Assembly: GCF_000685095.1 (NCBI RefSeq) | Contig: NZ_BAYE01000021.1 | Location: 31,367-95,366 of the forward strand | Length of the DNA: 64,000 nucleotides | Source of the DNA: Paraburkholderia caledonica NBRC 102488 | GTDB taxonomy: Bacteria; Pseudomonadota; Gammaproteobacteria; Burkholderiales; Burkholderiaceae | Direction of reading: 5' to 3' | The notes under the pieces: generated by a model | What the model was told of the DNA's origin: nothing | Databases searched by the model: none | The model's input: the letters and a program-made list of their open reading frames with translations, nothing else | Shown here: positions 60,125 through 64,000 of the stretch, piece after piece | Numbering within the stretch: the stretch's first letter is position 1 | How the letters are laid out: the number at the start of each line of letters is the position of its first letter | Program-made: the position numbers and the translations under genes

Positions 60125-61042
60125 ATGGACACTTCCGAACTCAAGATTCGCCAGATCGAGGCCTTTCGCGCCGTCATGCTTCGGCACACCGTCACCCGCG
60201 CCGCGGAGTCGCTGCATATTTCGCAGCCTGCGGTGAGCCGCCTTATCGCCGATCTGGAAAGCCGCGTCGGCTTCGTGCTGTTCGATCGTCAGCAGGGGCG
60301 GCTCACGCCCACGGCGGAAGCGCGCGTGTTGTCGGAGGAGGTGGAGCGCGCGTTCGTCGGCATGGACCGCATCGCGCAGGCGGCGCGGCAGATACGCGCA
60401 ATGCGGCGCGGGTCGTTGCGCGTCGCGGGGTCACCCGCCGTGGCGCTCGATTTGCTACCGGCGGTGATCGCGCGGTTCGTGGAGCGGCATGCGGGTATCG
60501 ACATCAGCCTGCTCACGCATAGCGCGACGACGGTCGTGGAAAAAGTCGCGTCCGGACAGTGCGATGTCGGCGTGATCGCGGAGCCGATTCCGCATCCTGC
60601 CGTCAAAAGCGAACGCCTGGCAAATGCGGTCATGCGTTGCATCGTGCCGCGCGGGCATCGGCTGGCGCGCAAGGCATCGTTGACTCCCGCGGATTTATGC
60701 GGCGAGCGCTTCGTGTCGTTTCCGCAGAGTTTCGATGCACGCAGCGCTATTGACCGCGTTTTCGTCGATGCAGGCGTCGCGCGGGATCTCGTGATCGAGG
60801 CGCAACTCTCACAAGCCATCGTCGCGCTGGTCGCGAACGGCGCGGGGGTCGCGCTGATCGATCCGGTCACCGCTGCATTTGCGCGGCAGCGTGTGGCCGT
60901 CAGGCCATTCACGCCCGCCGTGCCGGATCATTTCTATATCGTGACCAATGGGTCCCGGCCGTTCTCGCTTGTGGCAGAGACGTTTTGCGGAGCCATGCGG
61001 GAAGCGTTCGAGCGCGCGATAGCTGATATCCGCGAAAAATAA
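60125..61042 (+). CDS. LysR-family regulator, OccR/NocR-like
   Basis: This 305-residue LysR regulator has HTH TVTRAAESLHISQPAVSRLI (about 20-40) and effector domain GSLRVAGSPAVALDLLPAVI. It is divergent from the opine-type oxidase operon (101-base gap), which fits OccR/NocR-type control of opine genes in Agrobacterium. The ligand would be the opine or amino acid imported (inference). Confidence 0.88.
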   Translation: MDTSELKIRQIEAFRAVMLRHTVTRAAESLHISQPAVSRLIADLESRVGFVLFDRQQGRLTPTAEARVLSEEVERAFVGMDRIAQAARQIRAMRRGSLRVAGSPAVALDLLPAVIARFVERHAGIDISLLTHSATTVVEKVASGQCDVGVIAEPIPHPAVKSERLANAVMRCIVPRGHRLARKASLTPADLCGERFVSFPQSFDARSAIDRVFVDAGVARDLVIEAQLSQAIVALVANGAGVALIDPVTAAFARQRVAVRPFTPAVPDHFYIVTNGSRPFSLVAETFCGAMREAFERAIADIREK

Positions 61043-61094
61043 CTGGTGATTCCGGCGCCTGTCCTTGCGCGTGCGTCGGCATATCGAGTCAGCA

Positions 61095-61692
61095 CTATTG
61101 CAGGCGGAACTGCGTTAAGGAGCTTAGGGCGCTCTGCGCAGCGTCAACCCTGTGCTGCGAGAGATTCACCGAATAGCCGCGTTGCCGGATGCGCTCGAGT
61201 TCCAGACGCATCTCGCTCGGATCGGATGGCGTTGTGTCGCTGAACTTGGGCAAATCACGGCTCAGGATTCCGTCGACGTCGGCTTCATTCATGTACGCCA
61301 GTACCGCCAACCCCGTCGCGGTCGCGTCAAACAGACTGAGATCGCCAATCGGACTGAACATGCGCACCCGTTTGCGTGCGGTCCTTACGATCGATCAGGA
61401 CCGTTTAGTTGGTGCTGTCCGGCACCGACAGACGAACCGTCTTGTCGGTAAGGTTGTCCAACTCGCGCGTCGGCCGCCGCGCGGCAGTATAGAGCGCACC
61501 GCCGCGCAGCGCGGCAGGCCGCACGTCGAGAATTCGCGGCCCCACGCGCTGCACGCTCGACTTCGGCATATCGAGGAGGCGTGCCAGCACCCCGACGCTG
61601 ACCGGCTGGTTCTTCGACACAGCCTCGAGAATCTCAAGACTAGGTTGCAATTGCGCCTTGTCGTCGTCTTTCGTCTGGCCTTTCCGAATCAA
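61095..61692 (-). pseudogene. Broken IclR-family regulator
   Basis: The 5' part (61692 leftward) reads IclR HTH sequence: LQPSLEILEAVSKNQPVSVG and LARLLDMPKSSVQR, then LDNLTDKTVRLSVPDSTN before a stop. A second frame (61367-61095) continues the effector domain: FSPIGDLSLFDATATGLAVL and ILSRDLPKFSDTTPS, then ends after RIRQRGYSVNLSQHR. At least one frameshift and a missing C-terminal end make it non-functional. Confidence 0.82.
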
Positions 61693-61699
61693 TTTCTAG

Positions 61700-61975
61700 C
61701 AGATCCGGTCACCGGCACACTCGATCCAAGATAACTGGGTAAGGTGACCGGCGGCAGCCTGGACGCCGCCGTCGAATGCGGCGTCGAGGAGGCCGTTCAC
61801 GAATGGCTCCCAGATAAGCGACAACTTGCACATCCCGCGACTGATCTTGTGCTTGAGGTGAAACGTCGCTGTAGCGTTGCAGGTCCGTCGTCTCCGAGCA
61901 GGTCGACGATAGCTCGACGGTGGCGCTGATATCGTGAGCAGGATGTTTTAGCACAGGCCGTTCTCCCGGACACTG
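61700..61975. other. Unassigned stretch between two remnants
   Basis: Nothing recognisable was found; a minus-strand frame (HLKHKISRGMCKLSLIW ... GGVQAAAGHLTQLS) looks faintly protein-like but has no start and no family I can name. Confidence 0.3.
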
Positions 61976-62330
61976 CGGTCGCTTCCGGCACGTCCAGCGG
62001 TCCGGCGTCCGCTAGATATCGTGCAGATCGGTCACGCGCAGATGGACATCCTGCTCCTGGACGAACTGGATGGACAGATTATCGGTCAGCCATGGCTATC
62101 ATGGCTCTCGACGTAGCCAGGAGACGTGTGCTCGGCTTCTATCTAGGAATGGAGAGGCGGGCGGGCGCGACAGTAGGCTTACTCCTGTCGCGCTCGGTAC
62201 TGCCGAAAGAGCCGTGGCTCCAGAAACTGGGCGTTGAGGCTGACTGGCCATCCAGGCTGTCCTCCGGACGCTGCACCTTGATAACGCGGCGGATTTAAAA
62301 GCCGGGCTTTCGCAGCGGATGTCGTGGTAG
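61976..62330 (+). pseudogene. Degraded Mu/TniA-type transposase fragment
   Basis: Three frames in sequence spell the DDE core of a TniA/Mu-C-type transposase: IVQIGHAQMDILLLDELDGQ with the first Asp, then ALDVARRRVLGFYLGMERRA and LLLSRSVLPKEPWLQKLGVE in a second frame, then LHLDNAADLKAGLSQ with the second Asp in a third. Internal shifts and loss of both ends show an old, inactive element. Confidence 0.78.
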
Positions 62331-62520
62331 ACACCGGAACGTCGGAAGATGCGGCTGTTACAGGAATTCCAGAGCCGTTCTATGCTTGCGACAAGCGTCG
62401 GTGTAGATCAACGTCGGCATTAGCCTTAACAGGAACGAGGGGAGCAAAGGTCATTCGATGCGCGTGCGCGAGCCGGCAACCATTCCAGCCACAGCGACGC
62501 GCGCCGACGTTAACACATCT

Positions 62521-63315
62521 TCACTGCTGCGCATGCTTCGCTGCGTCTTCGATCACCGCGGCGACTTCCTTGGGACGCGATTCATACACGGAGTGGCTTG
62601 CACCCGCCAGTACCGTGGTGTGGCTATGCGCGCGCTGGTAGTAAAAGCGCTCGAGGTCCGGATTGATGATCTTGTCGTCGGCCGCCACGATGCCCCAACT
62701 CGGCTTCATGGTCCAGGCGGCGACCTTCATCGGCTCGGAGAAGACCTTGGCCGCCGTGAGAATCTGCGCGCGTGACTCGAACTCCGCTTCCTTGAGCGGC
62801 AGATCGGCTGCGAAATCTTTCGCGAAATCGGCGGGATTCAGATAGGTGTAACCGTCGTCTGTCTTCTTGATGGCGCCTGCCTGCTGCGACGTGTAGCTGG
62901 GCATCTTCTTGCCGAGATCGCTTTCGTCTTCGCCTACTGCCGGCGCATGAGCCGCGACGTACACCAGTCCTGCTACTTTCGGATCGACGCCGGCCTCGGT
63001 GATCACCGAGCCGCCATAGCTATGCGCGACGAGAATGGTGGGACCGTCCTGCATGTCGATTACCCGCTTCGCTGCGGCTACGTCGTCATCGAGCGAGGTC
63101 AGCGGCTCCTGCACCATTGTGACGTGGTAGCCGTCTTTGGTCAGAATGTCATAGACCGGCCTCCACCCCGAGCCGTCGACCCACGCGCCATGAACGAGAA
63201 CGATATTGCGGATCGGCGCTTTGGCGGGTTGCGTGTCCTGCGCCATTGCGCTGGCGGATGCGAACAGGCATGCAGACAAGGAAAGAACCGTTGCAGCTAA
63301 TGGCAAGATTTTCAC
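62521..63315 (-). CDS. Exported alpha/beta hydrolase
   Basis: This 264-residue alpha/beta-hydrolase has a GTG start at 63315 preceded by TGGAGTTTC and a signal peptide (about 1-26, SASAMAQ). The fold shows the oxyanion strand IVLVHGAWVDGSGW, nucleophile elbow VAHSYGGS (Ser about 116), and a late His in LAGASHSVYESRP. This is the layout of the RutD/salicylate-esterase-like group seen in many Burkholderia genomes. The substrate is unknown. It lies between transposase remnant DNA and a DUF4148 gene. Confidence 0.85.
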   Translation of the reverse strand: MKILPLAATVLSLSACLFASASAMAQDTQPAKAPIRNIVLVHGAWVDGSGWRPVYDILTKDGYHVTMVQEPLTSLDDDVAAAKRVIDMQDGPTILVAHSYGGSVITEAGVDPKVAGLVYVAAHAPAVGEDESDLGKKMPSYTSQQAGAIKKTDDGYTYLNPADFAKDFAADLPLKEAEFESRAQILTAAKVFSEPMKVAAWTMKPSWGIVAADDKIINPDLERFYYQRAHSHTTVLAGASHSVYESRPKEVAAVIEDAAKHAQQ

Positions 63316-63399
63316 GGCGAAACTCCATTGATAACGATTAGATAGCCAGTTGGGATCCTGTGCATGACTGCATGGTCCACAGGATCCAACTTGCGGCAC

Positions 63400-63750
63400 T
63401 TAACTACCGGCGTAGACGTTGCAGAAGCTGACCGGGCCGACGCAAGCAGATTGCATCGCGGTATGCGACGCAGCACCTGAAGCCGAGCTGCCGCTTTGCG
63501 CGACACCGCCGACGGCTTGCATCGTCAGTTGCTGATCGCTTTGTGCTGCGACTTTGGCTTCCGCTGCCTGGACATCTGCCGGGTAGTTAACATCGTCACC
63601 GCTGGTAGGCCGATATCCAGCGTGCTCGACGCGAACGAGATCCGCACGAACTTCCGCACGTGTGAGCGGAGCGCTGCTTTGAGCGAAGCTGAGTACCGGA
63701 GCGCCGAGAGCGGAAACGGCGAGAGCGAGGCTTACGAACAATTTCGACAT
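63400..63750 (-). CDS. DUF4148 domain-containing exported protein
   Basis: This 116-residue secreted protein has a signal peptide (about 1-24, SFAQSS) and the DUF4148 signature LTRAEVRADLVRVEHAGYRP with the following DVNYPADVQAAEAKV. The start ATG is preceded by AGGAGTATTGATC, an ideal ribosome binding site; a TTG two codons earlier is not needed. Such proteins are abundant and of unknown role in Burkholderiaceae. The tail has two Cys (ACVGPVSFCN). Confidence 0.9.
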   Translation of the reverse strand: MSKLFVSLALAVSALGAPVLSFAQSSAPLTRAEVRADLVRVEHAGYRPTSGDDVNYPADVQAAEAKVAAQSDQQLTMQAVGGVAQSGSSASGAASHTAMQSACVGPVSFCNVYAGS

Positions 63751-64000
63751 GATCAATACTCCTTAATTAATTGAATGGTTCGCGACGGCAAGCCGCGGAT
63801 AAAATCGTTTTGCACAGACCGGCAGGATCACTTCCGCCGAACGGCATTTGCTATCGGATTCCTAACTATTTAATTTTCCGGTGTCACGGGTCGGTATTCG
63901 TTCCTTCGAACTTCCTTCTCGTGAGGTTCCGGATTAATGCGTTTGCATCTGGCTACATAGGGGCAAACACAGGGCCCCGACGTTTATTCCAAAGTTTTTT
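63751..64000. other. End of window, no gene seen
   Basis: The last 250 bases contain no supportable coding region; the promoter of the DUF4148 gene should lie in the AT-rich segment 63760-63900. Confidence 0.5.

Noticed and set aside
62331..62520. Possible continuation of the transposase remnant or a small gene
   Set aside because: No frame keeps transposase-like sequence past LDNAADLKAG and nothing else is recognisable.

Overview
The window looks like a chromosomal segment of a Burkholderiales bacterium, most likely Paraburkholderia or a close relative. The support is high GC, many LysR/GntR-controlled catabolic operons, a DUF4148-type small secreted protein (a family typical of Burkholderiaceae), a Burkholderia-type trimeric porin, and a gene order for choline and glycine betaine catabolism that parallels Pseudomonas and Burkholderia. 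No rRNA, tRNA or CRISPR array was seen.

Layout. (1) 1-24331 is a nearly complete choline-O-sulfate to choline to glycine betaine to glycine to serine pathway. It holds betA (cut by the window edge), betB and betI; fdhA for formaldehyde; the AraC/GlxA-type activator gbdR; a long co-directional run glyA, M19 dipeptidase-like, DUF5943-like, dgcA, dgcB, etfA, etfB, gbcA, gbcB and an orphan betaine-binding protein; purU; and a LysR gene divergent from betC-choX, followed by a porin. The dgc and gbc enzymes strip three methyl groups as formaldehyde, FdhA and PurU handle one-carbon units, and GlyA turns glycine into serine. (2) 24589-33611 holds LysR and GntR regulators, an HpxW-like oxamate amidohydrolase, an OxlT-like MFS carrier, a three-gene NitT/TauT-type ABC importer and an amidase, which together suggest use of a small amide or carboxylate. 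(3) 33694-36363 is a UvrA2-like ATPase. (4) 36928-41298 is the standout: a methyltransferase, a membrane histidine kinase and two response regulators in the order of the Ralstonia phcBSRQ quorum-sensing operon, behind a 560-base leader with a strong inverted repeat. (5) 41457-46032 is a GntR-controlled enoyl-CoA hydratase, MFS and aldehyde dehydrogenase set with a clear palindromic operator. (6) 46179-47870 has two secreted or lipidated proteins of unknown role. (7) 48027-55128 is a run of reductases, a peroxiredoxin-like and an AhpD-like protein, framed by LysR genes. (8) 55244-62330 is eroded DNA (SDR, helicase, IclR and transposase remnants) flanking an opine/hydroxyproline-oxidase-type module whose transport genes seem to be cut off. 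(9) 62521-63750 holds an exported alpha/beta hydrolase and a DUF4148 protein.

Start codons were moved inward from the longest open frame where homology, signal peptides or a ribosome binding site called for it; each case is noted in its entry.
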